The notes beneath the pieces were generated by a model. The model worked only from the letters and a program-made list of their open reading frames with translations. It did no database searches and had not been told where the DNA came from. This document shows, one piece after another, positions 1-12,580 of a DNA stretch of 64,000 bases. The stretch comes from Dirofilaria immitis (lineage: Eukaryota; Nematoda; Chromadorea; Rhabditida; Onchocercidae): the NCBI GenBank assembly GCA_024305405.1, contig JAKNDB010000067.1, positions 310,001 through 374,000 of the forward strand, written 5' to 3'. A program made the position numbers and the translations under genes. Every line of letters starts with the position of its first letter. Within the stretch, counting starts at the first letter, position 1.

Positions 1-3000
1 GACTTGAAGATACATTGCGATTTTTGACCTTATGGTTCAAACACGGTGATCAAATAGAAGTTTTCGAAACCATCAAAGAATCGTTGAAATTGCTGCCCGT
101 CGAAATGTGGCTCGAGGTTTTAGCACATTGTTCTGGGATTCCATTTAAAAAAAAATTTCTTAATTCCATGAAAAATTTGGTTTGAAATATTAGTTGTGAT
201 TATGAACTGAATTAATTGTATTCTTCATCTTTCATGTATTCTTACTAGATTTTAGGTTATTCCACAGCTGATGGCACGTTTAGATTCAAAACAGAATGTT
301 GCTCAGTTGATCAAACAAGTTGTCATCGACTTGTCTAAAGTTCACCCGCAAGTAAGTTTCAATTTTTAGAATAATTATGTTCAGTATATAAATGCAGATC
401 TGATTGGTAACCGTTTAGAAATCGAATCTTTGTAATGAATTTTTTGAGAAATATATAGAACCTTTGCTTGTTTCGAGATTGAAGTCAAATGATATTTGAT
501 GTTTTTCTTAAATTTTTTTCAGTCTTTGGTTTATGCTCTTACAGTGGCTGCGAAATCGGCAAATTTACGACGCTCAGCAGTTGCAACAGAAATATTGACA
601 ATTATGAGTGATAGTCAGCCCACACTTGTTGAGCAAGCCAAGCTTGTCAGTGATGAGCTGATCCGTTGCGCCATACTTTGGCATGAACAGTGGCATGAAG
701 CACTCGATGATGCATCGAGGCTCTATTTTCAGGTTAAAAATAAAGAATATACTTTTAGCAATAAGTATATCTACATTCACATATTAATGCATATGCACTC
801 TGCCATTCAGTATGTTCACTTTAGCGAACAAATCTACATATTAGTTGACGACAATTCTGTAATATTATGACGAGAAATATATAATGCACAATCTTATTAC
901 ACAGATTAGTAAATATTTAGTGCACAGTACTAGTCTTTCTTAAGATTATTGTTTGCAATGTAATAGCTTGATTTGCATGAATTTTCATAATACTTGTGTC
1001 ATTATAAAAAAATTTGATTACTAATTGCTTTCCATAACTTTATATTGGTATCACATAAGCATCAAACAATGTACTGATTATGCGTGAGACTAACTTTCAG
1101 GACAAGAATGTAAAAGCCATGTTCGAGTTGCTGGATCCATTACATGAAATGATAGAGCGCGGTGCAACTACTCTAAAAGAACAATCTTTCAAACAAGTAA
1201 TGTCAAAATTTTTGAATAAAATCAAATCTTCTTCGAAACTGGAAATAAGTATTCAAAGAGAAAATGAAATAGGGCTAAATCTTGAAATAACGTAAAAATG
1301 TTACTTCGTGTTTTAGTTACTTTATTTGAAGGAAATGTCATAAGCTATTCCCACCAGTAAATGGTAATTCTAAATGATTACTCTAGAAGTAGGATATTCT
1401 TAATATGAGTCAAGTAAGTGTATCGTTATATCGCTGCTGTAATCTTAGAATTGTAATTTTGATGATATAAGAATTTTTTGATTGTTAAAAGTGGTTCCGA
1501 TATAGCGCATCGACTTTAATAGCATTTTAAAAATAAGAATAAATGAGTTGAGCATTCAATTATTACAATAAAATTTTTCTTAGACATATGAGAATGAGCT
1601 GAAGGAGGCTTGGAACGCTTGTCGTTGCTATTTACGTTCACAGAACGCTAAAGAACTCAATCAAGCATGGGACCTCTATTACATTGTATTCAGGAAGATC
1701 TCAAGTCAGCTTCGTCAACTTACATCACTGGATCTAAATTATGTTTCACCAAGGTGCAATATTTTGCTTCTGTAAAATAATGGCAGCTTAGGTACTAATT
1801 AGAACGAGTATTTAGTATCCTAGTTTTTCTTTGCTCTGCTTTTTAAAAAATTCAAAAGATTTCTGTTTACAAGATGAACATGGTTAGGGTGACAACATTT
1901 CTTTAACGCTATTTATGTGCGTGATAGCCTTTCGGAGAAATTGAAAAAAATGCATCGAGAAATAAAATTATAGATGAAAGTCGTAGGAAATTTCCAAACA
2001 AGGCCAATTAAATTCTAGAATAACATACGATTAATTTTATCAGTAGGGGTAGTGATATTGTGAGCAATGAAGCTGTTCAAAATATAGCCAGATTAAGAAT
2101 TAGCATGTTTAAAAATATACCATTAGTACATTATTGATTCTAGACTGGTGAAAGCCAGAGATTTGGAATTGGCGGTCCCTGGAACATATGATCCAAATGC
2201 TCCATTGGTTACCATATCTTCAATAAACAACACTCTACAAGTAATTAATTCGAAACAACGACCGAGAAAAGTAGTTATGAAAGGTCTCAAGCAAATTTTT
2301 AATTTTTATGTAGTTTATTCAATACTTTTGTGAGAGACACACATTTCATTGATTTATAAAATAGTTTTCTCTAGTTCTTGTTTGATATTATAACATTTTA
2401 AATTAAGAAAATCTTTGCAAATATTTAGGAAGTGATGGAAAGGATTACATATTCCTACTGAAAGGTCATGAGGATCCTCGGCAAGATGAAAGAGTAATGC
2501 AACTGTTTGGTTTAGTCAATACTCTGCTTTTGCATCAAGGTGATACATCTCGCCGAAATCTGACAATTCAGGTTGTTTTTTTCTTCTCATTTTTTGAGAG
2601 TTAGAAATTGTGAAACATTATATAGGAGTTGTTGCTATATGAGATTTAAATATTTAATTTCTACTTGAATTTGAAAACAGAAATTAGGTCAGTTATCTTA
2701 GAAGTTATCGAAATTCTCAGCTTTTTACTTTTGTCTTACTCTGCATACATTCAGATTTTTCCTTAATTAGTTTTCATTTTTTCAGCGTTATTCAATTATT
2801 GCCTTAGATCAGAATAGCGGTTTGATTGGATGGGTCCCAAACTGTGATACTTTGCATTCTCTGATTCGTGATTATCGGGAAAAAAGGAATTCTATTATCG
2901 ATGGAACATAAAATTATGCAAAATTTCGCTAATGATTTAGATCAAATGACATTGCTGCAGAAAGTTCAGGCATGATTTTCTATTTGAAATATTCAATAAG

Positions 3001-4930
3001 CTTTTGTCACTTGTAATCGTATTAGTAGCATCCATTTGTTTTTAATTTTTTATAAATTTTCTCTAGGTATTCGAACATGCACTTGAAATGACGAGTGGAA
3101 ATGATTTGCAGCAGATTTTATGGCTTAAATCTCCAAAGTAAGTTTCTCTTTGATGGAAACATAGAATAATAAAATAAGCATATAATTTCTTCCATCAAGA
3201 TGAACTGTATTTTTATCCAGTCTTTGAACTTGATATCCTTTATCCTTGACAGTATTTTTTCATTCAGCTTCGTAGTTGCTGTAAATCAAAAAAATATCTT
3301 GTCGTGCACATTGTTTAATATCGTTTTCGTGATTTTCAGTTCGGAAATTTGGTTTGATCGGCGTACCAATTATACTCGCTCAATGGCATGTATGTCTATG
3401 GTGGGCTATATTTTAGGACTCGGAGATCGGTAAATTTATAATTTTCATAGTTTTGCTGTTTCGAGAGGGTTTGAAGCAAAATGATTCATGGATATTGTAG
3501 ACATCCATCAAATCTAATGCTTGACCGTATTAGTGGCAAAATTGTGCATATTGATTTCGGAGATTGTTTCGAAGTTGCAATGACCAGAGAAAAGTTTCCA
3601 GAGAAAATTCCATTCCGATTAACAAGGATGCTCATTCAGGTGGAAATTTTTAAAAATTTCAAGCTTTGATTGTCAAAAATTATTACGAGAAAAATTCAAT
3701 ATACTTCTAGGATTTTTTCATAAAGTATTTTGACAAAAATGAAACTTTATTTATTGAAGCTATTAGAATTTTTAAATTAATTTCAAGTTTTGGTATGGTA
3801 TCGAATCGCATTTTCCAAATTTATTACTTATGTAAAATTCTTTTATCCAAATATACTGTTAATAATTTGTAGGCAATGGAAGCCACAGGAATTGAGGGTA
3901 ATTATCGAATAACTTGTGAGCGTGTTTTGCGAGTGCTTCGTTCAAATAAAGAAAGTCTTCTCGCCGTACTTGAAGCATTTGTATATGACCCTCTTATCAA
4001 CTGGAGGTTAATGGAAGGTATTCTCCATTTTATGCTTATAATATATTTCATTAATTCTCATCGAAATTTTTTGTTTAATGGTATATAATAAACGATTTTT
4101 TGTGCTTTTTACATTTTTTCTAGCTGGTGGAAAGCGGCCGCCACCCGAAACATTGCACAAAGATGGTCAGACTGATTCTAAAGCTGAATCATCATTAAGG
4201 CGTATCAAGCAGAAATTAGCAGGTAACGAATTTGCTGTTGCATTAGCTGAAAATGATTGCTGTATGATGTGAGACATAATTTTGAAGCATAGTTTTAAGA
4301 AACATGAGTTTATGTCTGATTTTAAATTCCAGATAACATGTATATTTTCAAAAAGTTATTCAGTATTATGCACAAGAATTAAAACAATTAAACTCAAGCT
4401 AAAGAGCAATGACTGACATTAAAACATTTATTATATATAACCATACGCCTAAATAATTTTCTTAAAATATGATAAGAATTTTTTATTATCAGATTTTTTT
4501 GAAATTCCATTTACTTACTGCATAGCCATTTTCTTAATTATTTTATTTTATTTAACTTTGCTTAACACTAAATTGTTTGAGAGTTTTGCCTAATTGTATT
4601 TTACTTTTATAATCCTTATGTTTTTTTGCTTCACTCTACTGCACTTTTGCTGTTTATTATTCTTATTGTGTTTTACTGCAAGTTTTTGCAGTTAAGGAAA
4701 GGATGAAAAAATATTTTTTCGAAATATGGCTGTATGATTTTGACTTATGTTAGCAGTAGGAAGAGCCTAAAATAAGTCTTTTCACTCTTTAAATTTCAAA
4801 AATTCTAGGCCGTGACTTTAATCCAAATGTGGAATTCAGTGTGCCGGAACAGGTTGGTCGACTTATTGATCAAGCAATTTTAGCGGAAAATTTGTGTCAA
4901 TGCTACATCGGATGGTGTCCATTTTGGTAA
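1..4930 (+). CDS. let-363: TOR serine/threonine kinase, C-terminal part (5' end outside window)
   Basis: This is the target-of-rapamycin kinase, the catalytic subunit of TORC1 and TORC2, which couples nutrient and growth-factor signals to translation, growth and autophagy. Fourteen exons can be placed: 1-116, 256-351, 523-732, 1101-1196, 1584-1753, 2144-2283, 2429-2571, 2786-2969, 3067-3137, 3340-3429, 3501-3639, 3873-4017, 4124-4222 and 4809-4930. Phases agree at every junction, giving about 606 residues of a protein that is normally about 2,500. Visible in order are the end of the FAT domain, the FRB domain, the PI3/PI4-type kinase domain ([20 protein letters not shown]) and a FATC tail ending [13 protein letters not shown]. 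Oddities: the fourth-from-front kinase exon 2786-2969 is out of frame after an A run at 2880-2885, and its donor is GC rather than GT. Identity is essentially certain. The symbol is that of the C. elegans orthologue. Confidence 0.97.
523..1753 (+). other. let-363: TOR FRB (FKBP12-rapamycin binding) domain exons
   Basis: Exons 523-732, 1101-1196 and 1584-1753 encode the four-helix FRB domain. The sequence reads [19 protein letters not shown], then ASRLYF, and later [13 protein letters not shown]. The Ser and Phe of ASRLYF correspond to human Ser2035 and Phe2039, and the Trp of QAWDLYY to Trp2101, the residues that contact rapamycin. All are kept, so the domain should bind FKBP12-rapamycin. That last statement is inference from known FRB structures. 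Confidence 0.93.
2144..4017 (+). other. let-363: TOR kinase catalytic domain exons
   Basis: The exons from 2144 to 4017 encode the catalytic domain. It begins with the [14 protein letters not shown] segment just before the N-lobe, then [15 protein letters not shown] and [16 protein letters not shown]. The catalytic loop [12 protein letters not shown] spans the 3340-3429/3501-3639 junction, and HIDFGDCF supplies the metal-binding Asp. The [13 protein letters not shown] motif closes the domain. Exon 2786-2969 holds [16 protein letters not shown] but needs a frame change at the 2880-2885 A run to reach the conserved EHKIMQNF segment. Confidence 0.95.
4809..4930 (+). other. let-363: TOR FATC domain terminal exon
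   Basis: The terminal exon encodes a FATC domain: [14 protein letters not shown] followed by [14 protein letters not shown] and a TAA stop. The two tail cysteines typical of TOR FATC (CQC...WC) are present. The acceptor is TTCTAG and the phase matches exon 4124-4222. Confidence 0.97.
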
Positions 4931-5278
4931 TACAAATAGTCTTATTTGCTAAGGAATTTTATTTTTATTTTGCTAGATTCCAAATGTCGATTTTAAGACG
5001 TCGAATTTAAAGGATTGGATGGATTATTCCTCTTGTTACTGAATGACTCATGAAATATCGATCTTTTCTAGGTATCGAATATCGAATTATTCATTTTAAT
5101 ACCATAGGATTTATTTGAGTAGTTATTGTTATATAGTTATACATATATTGGATTATTTGTATATGAAATGGAATTAGTTTGTATAGAACCTTTTATGATA
5201 TGTACATTGTCGATACTATATTTCAAGTTTCTTTGTTTTCATAAGAATGATTGCGTTGTTTAAGATTAATCTCATTTT

Positions 5279-5284
5279 AATAAA
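5279..5284 (+). promoter_or_regulatory. candidate TOR poly(A) signal
   Basis: This is the first canonical AATAAA after the TOR stop, implying a 3' UTR of roughly 370 bases. A second AATAAA lies at 5553-5558. Assignment is by position only. Confidence 0.45.
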
Positions 5285-5829
5285 TTCATGATAAATGGAT
5301 ATGTAAAATCGAGATTTTGCTCAAAAATAATAATAACTTATAATTATTAATGGAGAGGACATAATTCTAAAATTTATTATTTCTCCATTGTTTATATTAT
5401 TAGATTGATCTTACCACATTTGTAGCATGACATCAAATGTTAATATCGTTTTCTAATATTTGTGTCTTTTGAATTTCATGTTTTTACTTTTATTTAAAAT
5501 TTGCATTTTGGATTATAAATATTTGTTTAATTTTGTATATATGCATGCATTCAATAAATTTTAATTAAAAATGCTGTTTACTCGCTCTTTATATCATTTC
5601 TTTTCCTTGAAAAAGATATAGATTTAGAAAGTTACTATTGGATTTGCTGTTTTAATGCAGAAGAATCTTCTCTATAACATTTCAGTATTAGTTATTAATT
5701 TCTTCAGGAAGGACAACTTATTTAGGAATTTCACAACTAAATAATCTAACCTAATCTGCAAGAGAAAATAAAAGATAGAAAATGTATTTGGCAATGGGAT
5801 GAAAGAAGAAATGATATAAGTAATTTCTA

Positions 5830-6132
5830 TTATTCATAGATTCGATGATAAGAAGGAGTGCTCTTTACTAAACTAAATGTTACGATTGCAGTTATTTTGG
5901 TTTTTGGCTTCGTTTTTATTCTTTGATCAAGATTTTCCAAAATGAGAATTGATTTTTCGACAATCCTTCTCATTAAAATTAGAAAAATTGTCAATCTGGT
6001 ATCAGATGAAGTATCTACTGAAGTGTTTTCTACACAGAAGAGCAAATAAACAATTAGTGGTGGAATTATAATATCGGATTCCGCTTTAAATTTTAATCTA
6101 TGAATCGGAGCTTGAGCTGTATTATAAAGCAT
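5830..6132 (-). CDS. weak hypothetical ORF, possible terminal exon
   Basis: A 100-codon ORF starts at an ATG directly preceded by ATTTACAG, which would be a good 3' splice site or trans-splice site. The product has one hydrophobic stretch near residues 21-34 (IIIPPLIVYLLF) and a Lys-rich C-terminal half. I recognise no domain and see no convincing upstream exon. Its only support is the open frame and the acceptor-like context, so it could be chance. Confidence 0.22.
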   Translation of the reverse strand: MLYNTAQAPIHRLKFKAESDIIIPPLIVYLLFCVENTSVDTSSDTRLTIFLILMRRIVEKSILILENLDQRIKTKPKTKITAIVTFSLVKSTPSYHRIYE

Positions 6133-7354
6133 CTGTAAATATATGTAAATATTGTAACATTTAACATCATTTTCCTTCGTTTATTTATCTCATTCCTCTT
6201 TGGCGTTGCTTAATTCTTCCATTTTTGAATCAAAATATTTGTCCTATTATATTTAGAATAAATTAATCAAGAAGAAAGATCGTGAAAAAATCTCAATCCA
6301 AGCATGTATAAGCTTTTCAAACATTATTCAACAAATAATCAATGAAAAAACTTTTCATTAAATGTATATTAATGTAAACACAAATGATAGAAGATGAAAT
6401 GAAGTCGATAACATTATTTATCACTCATCTTTAGGTTATTGTCCTAATATATCGAAATTATCAGCATTATCAAACGTCTAGTATCAGCAATGATTTGTTC
6501 TTATTAATAAAAAAAGATTCTTCATTAAATTCATCATTTCGAAGAATTCCTTTTGATTTCTGCTTAAAATTCATATTTTGCATCTTTCATATTTTATTTA
6601 TACTAATTACTTTTTTATGATTGTTTTATTTTATTAATCATATCGATAAGCAATAAATAGTAGCATATGGTAAGTAAAAAAAATAGTATAATAAATTAAA
6701 TAATTAATACTTCTGCAATTTGAAACATGAATAGTACTAATATGGATCAAATAATGTTTCAAGATATGTATAGTAAATCACGAATGTAATATAGATAGTA
6801 ATAATAGGAATGATTTTTATCGATTATAATTACTATTGATTAATTAGAGGGTTAAATTAGATCACTCTTATACAGATTACTAAGTTTATTGAAGGTCAAT
6901 CTTGAAAGATATATGTAGTTTTAATCAATATACAAAAACAGATTACATATTGTACTGATCTTCCGGATAACACTACAGTTAGAATCTCATTCATTCTTTA
7001 CTTCATCAATAGTACAATTTAATTTCCAGTGAAATTTGCATAATTTTAGTTTACTTAAAATAAGACATGATTATCTAGATGAATATGTTTATCATTATTC
7101 CAAGAAATTAATTACTTTACTTTTATAAAGTGGGCGATTACCTTAAAACGATAACCATTTCAGGATAAATTATTAATGAAAAATTGAGAAAATATTTCCA
7201 AATACATACGAATAATAAATAATTGTATTTAAATTTACATTTTTAGATAGTATAAATATGGGCAATAATAGTTCTTGTTTATATCTTCTTGAAGATAATA
7301 AAAACTTTTTTAAGTTTTTTCAGAACAGTTCATAATTAAATCTTCCATTCGTTT

Positions 7355-8859
7355 TTATAAACCTCGAGTAGCACGCTCATTCAATGCATTAGCTAGTATA
7401 GCTATCCTGCTTCGTAATTCCAGGTCATTCAATGCATCTTTATCAATCGATGCAAGATTCTTTTCTAACATATCGGTAGGTAGTGTTACCATTTCTTCTG
7501 CTGGGATCAAAATATACTATAAAATAAAATTAAAATTTTAATTAATAAAATTTTCCTTTTCATTTTCAAAAAAATCTTAAAAAAATAAATTTCTAGTTGA
7601 TAATTTTAATCACTTTTTGGGAATGATAATAATCTAATTGCATCTATCAGAGAGATAAGACAAATGTATTCCGTTATTGTCAATCTGTATTGCATATAAC
7701 TATGTAAAATCTATACTGAAAGTTTACCTTAGATGCCTCTTCAGTTTGTTTATTATTTTCATAAAGTTCATCTTCGGGCAACTCGAGAATTGATGGCGCA
7801 ATTTTTGATTGATCATCGACAAATATCAAATCATTCTCATTATTACCTCTCTCTGCAGTATATGGTAATACCGGTTGTCTAACTGAACTATGGGGTAATT
7901 TGATAATTTGATATTCGTCAACAGGTAGAACGGGATCATATCGATTCGGTTGACCTCGCACAATTTCTGCCAAAATTGCCAATTGTAGATCTGCAAAATT
8001 GAATAATACATTTTCTTTTTTCGAGAATTCTTACTAATTATTAATTTTTATTTTGAGATGGAATTAAGCATTAATAATTCCTACTGAATCTGATGATGTA
8101 AGATCTTTTTGCAAGGACTTGATTGATTGACAATTTAAAGTATATTTAAGTGTACATTGAATATGTCTAAATTTTTTTTCAAAATTTCCTCGAAGTATAT
8201 TTAATTTCCTAGGTACTTGAGAGAAAAATTCACTATAATTAGCATATGAAATGTCTTCTTAGAAACTAATGCATTCCGAATTTTTACTTTCATAAATAAG
8301 CTTTTGATGAAGTAATTGTTGAAGTTAATTAAATGATAAAAATATTAGTGCATTCGAGAATATTTCGCAAACAGAAATCAATAATATATCAATTATTCAT
8401 ATTATTTTTATCAATACAGTTAAAAGTTCAAAATTCAAATTTATGCTTCAATTTATTACAATAAATAGCCATCAAGTAACGGACACATAATTACAACAGT
8501 AAATATATATTACAAATGCATTTATATGCATTGGTTATTTGGATTATTATCATGTAAATACCTTCGCATGCTTTCATATTTTTCTTCAAAGTTTAATTTC
8601 TTCATTTATTTTCATTTCTATATATATATTGTTCTCTCTCGTTTTTGATTCTGATTTGATGAATATTATTTGAAATTCAAACCATCAAGTTGATTTATCA
8701 GTTCACCATCATCTTTAGTGCCAATATCATCAACATTATCATTATCATCTTTAATTGATTCTTGATTTTTATGCATCTCAGCAGCAATCATTCGTTCAGG
8801 TGATAGCCTTATTCGATTATCTAATTGATTGGCTTGTTTTTCTTGATTTACTCTATCGC
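7355..8859 (-). CDS. unidentified acidic protein, last three exons (5' exons not found)
   Basis: Three phase-compatible exons read on the minus strand: 8859-8683, 7990-7728 and 7516-7355, ending in TAA. They encode about 200 residues. Exon 8859-8683 holds RIRLSPERMIAAEMHKNQES and then an Asp/Asn-rich run. Exon 7990-7728 holds LQLAILAEIVRGQPNRYDP and several acidic patches. The last exon ends with a helical segment containing ELRSRIAILANALNERA and stops at ...RGL. Junctions use GT donors (ATG|GTTTGA, AAG|GTAAAC) and AG acceptors. Coding status is well supported by the splice phases and by protein-like composition in an AT-rich background. I do not recognise the family. Upstream exons (the first recovered exon begins with two bases of a split codon) must lie above 8860. 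Confidence 0.72.
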
Positions 8860-9605
8860 CTAAAAATAATTATCTTTTTAATTAAAATTCAAAAATTTGA
8901 TTCTTTTTTTGTGAAATTCTTCGAAATACAAATGCAAAGTTTGCTTAAATTTCAATTATAAAGTTGTATTACTATACCTTTTCTTATCAGTTACTATGCA
9001 TAATTATATCAAAACAAATAGTTCATTGAAATGTTTTAATGATAAATAGAAATGTTTTTAGCATGTAATAATTATCGATTGATAAAAAGATAAAACATGC
9101 GCTTATATAAGTGCAAAGTTTCGTCTCTATACTGCTTAAAATTAATATTTGTTTTTTAGTTCCAACATGAAACTAATAAATCCTCTTCTCTTCTCTCGCA
9201 TTTCATTCATTTTGATCTAAATTAAAGTTTTTATATTTTTCATGGAATGAATAACATTTGATTAAAAAAATAACTCAATAAATAAATTTTTAATTAGAAT
9301 ATTTTAATCAAAAAGAATATATAAATTATGAAATGTTCCTAATCATATCAAACTTCCATATTATATAATATGTATATTTGTTTTGGCTTTTGATCTTTAG
9401 TTGTTATCCGACTAATGATAATATCCAAATCATGATATTACAATGATACAAAAAAATTTTTGAATAAAAAAATTAAAATTTTAGAAATAATTATGGCTAA
9501 TTAAAAGCAAAGAATATTTTGTTTAATACAATAAATGAATAATATATTCAATGCATATAATTTATAGTTTATAATTTATAATTAATTTAATAGTAATCAA
9601 ATTAA

Positions 9606-9866
9606 TTAATCCTTTCTTCTTTGCATACAAAATCTTTTGCTAATTTCAATTTTATCAATATAAAAGAATGCTAAATAAGTTGCGAATGATAAGAATAATG
9701 ATAATGATATTAACATCATCAAAATGGTGATAATACTATTGTAAAATGCAATTAGTAATATTCTTACTAATTTGAATATACTTAATGTGAGAAAAACATA
9801 AAATAGGAATATTTTGAAAGGAATAAAATTAAATGATTTATTTTCCTTTTTATGTGAAGTAATCAT
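9606..9866 (-). CDS. weak ORF, small two-helix hydrophobic protein
   Basis: This 86-codon ORF has two predicted membrane segments, roughly residues 16-43 and 46-70 (LLIAFYNSIITILMML, FLSFATYLAFFYI), and basic ends. AT-rich DNA readily yields such Ile/Leu/Phe-rich ORFs, there is no splice or homology support, and it may be chance. Confidence 0.15.
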   Translation of the reverse strand: MITSHKKENKSFNFIPFKIFLFYVFLTLSIFKLVRILLIAFYNSIITILMMLISLSLFLSFATYLAFFYIDKIEISKRFCMQRRKD

Positions 9867-11521
9867 TTGATTAGTTCCATTATTATATTATACTTCAGAA
9901 AAGATAAGTTTATGTTTTCTTGTTGAACTTTTCTATCTCAATCAAATTTAACATCATTTCATCCATCAGAAACTCCATCTTGAAGTAATGGGTCGTAAAA
10001 AAACTTTCGTCTGAATCTTACATAATATAACATCTAAAATTACTTATCATTCCAGCTCTTTATCATCTGTTACAGAAAGAACTGCAATAATAAATTTCAG
10101 GACTACTAATATGTATTTATTTTCATATAACTAAAAGAAGAATCGAGCAAAAAGTTTGAAGAATGTGAAGAAAAATGTATCTGAAGGGAGAGATGATCAG
10201 GAAGTAATTAAACGATCTCGTAAGCTCTTAGCATATCTAATTTATTATCTAATCATTAAAGTTAGTGATAGGATATTGAATTATATGCTTGAAAGTTGAG
10301 CATGCTTTGCCTTTTGAGAAATGAAAAGTGCATAAAATTGATAAGCCATCATTTTTACATTATTGAATTTGTTGCAAATTTAAATTTCTTATCAAATATA
10401 TTATCAGTATGCTATATAAGCAAAAGTGATATTTTTTTTTTATCCTAAATTGAACAGTGTGTTATTTCTGATATTATTACGAGCCATCTATTAAAAATTA
10501 AATGAACTTTTTAATAAATTCTACGATATATTTATATATCATTATTATATGCGTATTAAATTTTACAAAATTCATGAAGCCTAAAAAAAGTTATCAATTT
10601 GAAGGAAAAAAAGCTTACTGTAAAATGGCAAAATATGTCTTCTTGCCGATAATTCATAATTTGTACCCTGAAATAATCATTAAAATTATTAGAATTAAAA
10701 TTTAGTATGGTTTAAATTATTTATTATGCTTATAAAATTTATCAAATATGCTCTTGAAGATTCATAATCTTTTCTCACCAGCTAAATCGTTGTCTAAATG
10801 AAATATAACTTTTCATTAGTAAAATTCAGTAAAATTCAAATGATAATAAATTGATCTTGTGATAAACAGATACATTCAGATAAAATTTTAACAGATAAGT
10901 TTTCCAAAAAAAAAAAAAATTTTTATCAAAAAGAAAACCGTTCAAATTATTTAATCTTTTAATGCTACTAAAAAAGCAATATAGAAAGCAAATTACTCTC
11001 TCTTCCACCCTCTATAAATACCATAAATCAACAATTTGAATATATTTTTTTTTCTAAAAAAAAATCCAAGTTCCTTTCTTCTATTTTTATTTTTATTTCC
11101 TTTATTGCTATTTCATTAAAAAATATGTATTTAGCATTTTGTTAGGTATACGGTATTTATCAATTATTTCATTTTTTTTAAAAAAATTCTTTATGTGTGA
11201 TAGAAATTTTTTAAAGCATAACTGATAATGTATAAAATCAATATGAACAACAATATAAGCATTAGTTTTTGTTTTTTTTTTTTGTTTTGAACATAAACAA
11301 TAATTAAAGAAGAAAATAAATTTAATAATTTCAATTTATTATCATTTTGTAGTTGATGATTTTTGATTGATGATTTTTGACTTTTCATTGCTTCTAAATT
11401 AAAAAATAATTTAAAAAAGAGGGAAGAGCTATAGAAGATATAATCTCTTCTCAACTTATACAAATAAATATTTCAATGTTTTTTTCTTTACTTCCATTCT
11501 ATGCTTAAAAAAAAGTTATAA

Positions 11522-11900
11522 GAATTAATGGAAGCAATTTTTGACCGAAAAATTTATCGCAAATCAATAATAACTGTCATGGAATCTTATCATAGAAAAA
11601 GTAGGAAATTACATTCCGCTGATCAGTGAGTGCATCACCCATAACAAATAGATCAAAAACGTTAATAAGATTTGATCTGAATGCCATAAATCAAATTTGT
11701 ACTAATATATATGTAACATATATATACCGTAAACCGGAGAAAGCACGATATAAGTTAGCAAAGCAATTGGACATTACACGCTTTTCCTTCCCCTCAAAAC
11801 ACAGACAGACAAAGTTTTGAATTAATGAAACAATTTTTTGAACAAAAACTTATTGTAAATCAATAGCAGCTGTCATGGAATCCTATCACAAATTTTAGAT
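11522..11900 (+). repeat. diverged direct repeat pair, about 80 bp each
   Basis: AATTAATGGAAGCAATTTTT at 11524 and AATTAATGAAACAATTTTTT at 11820 begin two similar 80-base copies that share ...CTGTCATGGAATC. They are about 300 bases apart and flank a short open stretch. No inverted termini or target duplication were seen. Confidence 0.65.
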
Positions 11901-12074
11901 AGAACTTTTTCAAGAAAAAGAATGATAATTGTTTTGTTAGAAAGATAATGCTATGCGATAAATTTATTACTAGTTCATTCATCTGCAGTTGATGATAAAT
12001 AAAGCTTCATTCTTCTGGAGTTGATGATAAATAAAGTTATGTTTATAAATAAACTTTATTTAATGGATGTTGTG

Positions 12075-12166
12075 ATTTGCATGATAAAATATTTAAGTGA
12101 TAACTACGTCTAGAAGATTCATTTGCATGATAAAATATTTAAGTGATAACTACATCTAGAAGATTC
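12075..12166 (+). repeat. 46-bp tandem duplication
   Basis: TTGCATGATAAAATATTTAA followed by GTGATAACTACGTCTAGAAG occurs twice, differing by one base (ACGTC versus ACATC). Confidence 0.92.
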
Positions 12167-12580
12167 AGCAACTTTTAAAAAAATGAAATTTTGTGAGACA
12201 GTTTTGAAGTTAAAAGATTTCACTCTTTTTGCCTATATTTTCCTTACTTACTTTTAATTTAATAATCATTCAATTTTTTCTTTTTAATTTAAATTTAAAT
12301 TATTATTATTATTATTATTTGTAATAGATCACTTACCAATGGTAATGATAAAATGACCGCAATGCACAGTGATAAGAATGTTAGTATCAGTGATGATGAT
12401 GATGATAACATTTTTTTAATTGAAGAGATAAAACTATACGCTTAGTAAAGACAAGGAGAAGAATGAAAGCATAGGCTAGGACAATTTCAGGACTGAAATA
12501 AAGCAAAGAAATGAGAAGACAGAATGACTTTGAAATGGGTGTGTGGACCTTTATTTATGGGCACATAAATGCTCTATTAT

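Larger units (their letters stand above)
4931..7354. other. AT-rich spacer between TOR and the next gene
   Basis: After the TOR 3' UTR this stretch shows no conserved coding sequence. The only ORF worth noting is the minus-strand one at 5830-6132, listed separately. No RNA gene or mobile element was seen. Confidence 0.5.

Noticed and set aside
2880..2885. Programmed ribosomal frameshifting in TOR
   Set aside because: Similar breaks occur in unrelated genes at unrelated runs with no slippery-site or pseudoknot context. Sequence error explains all of them.
12409..12520. Minus-strand open stretch ending in six histidines after a TTTATTTCAG acceptor
   Set aside because: The His run is simply the GAT microsatellite read in reverse, and no phase-consistent partner exon was found.
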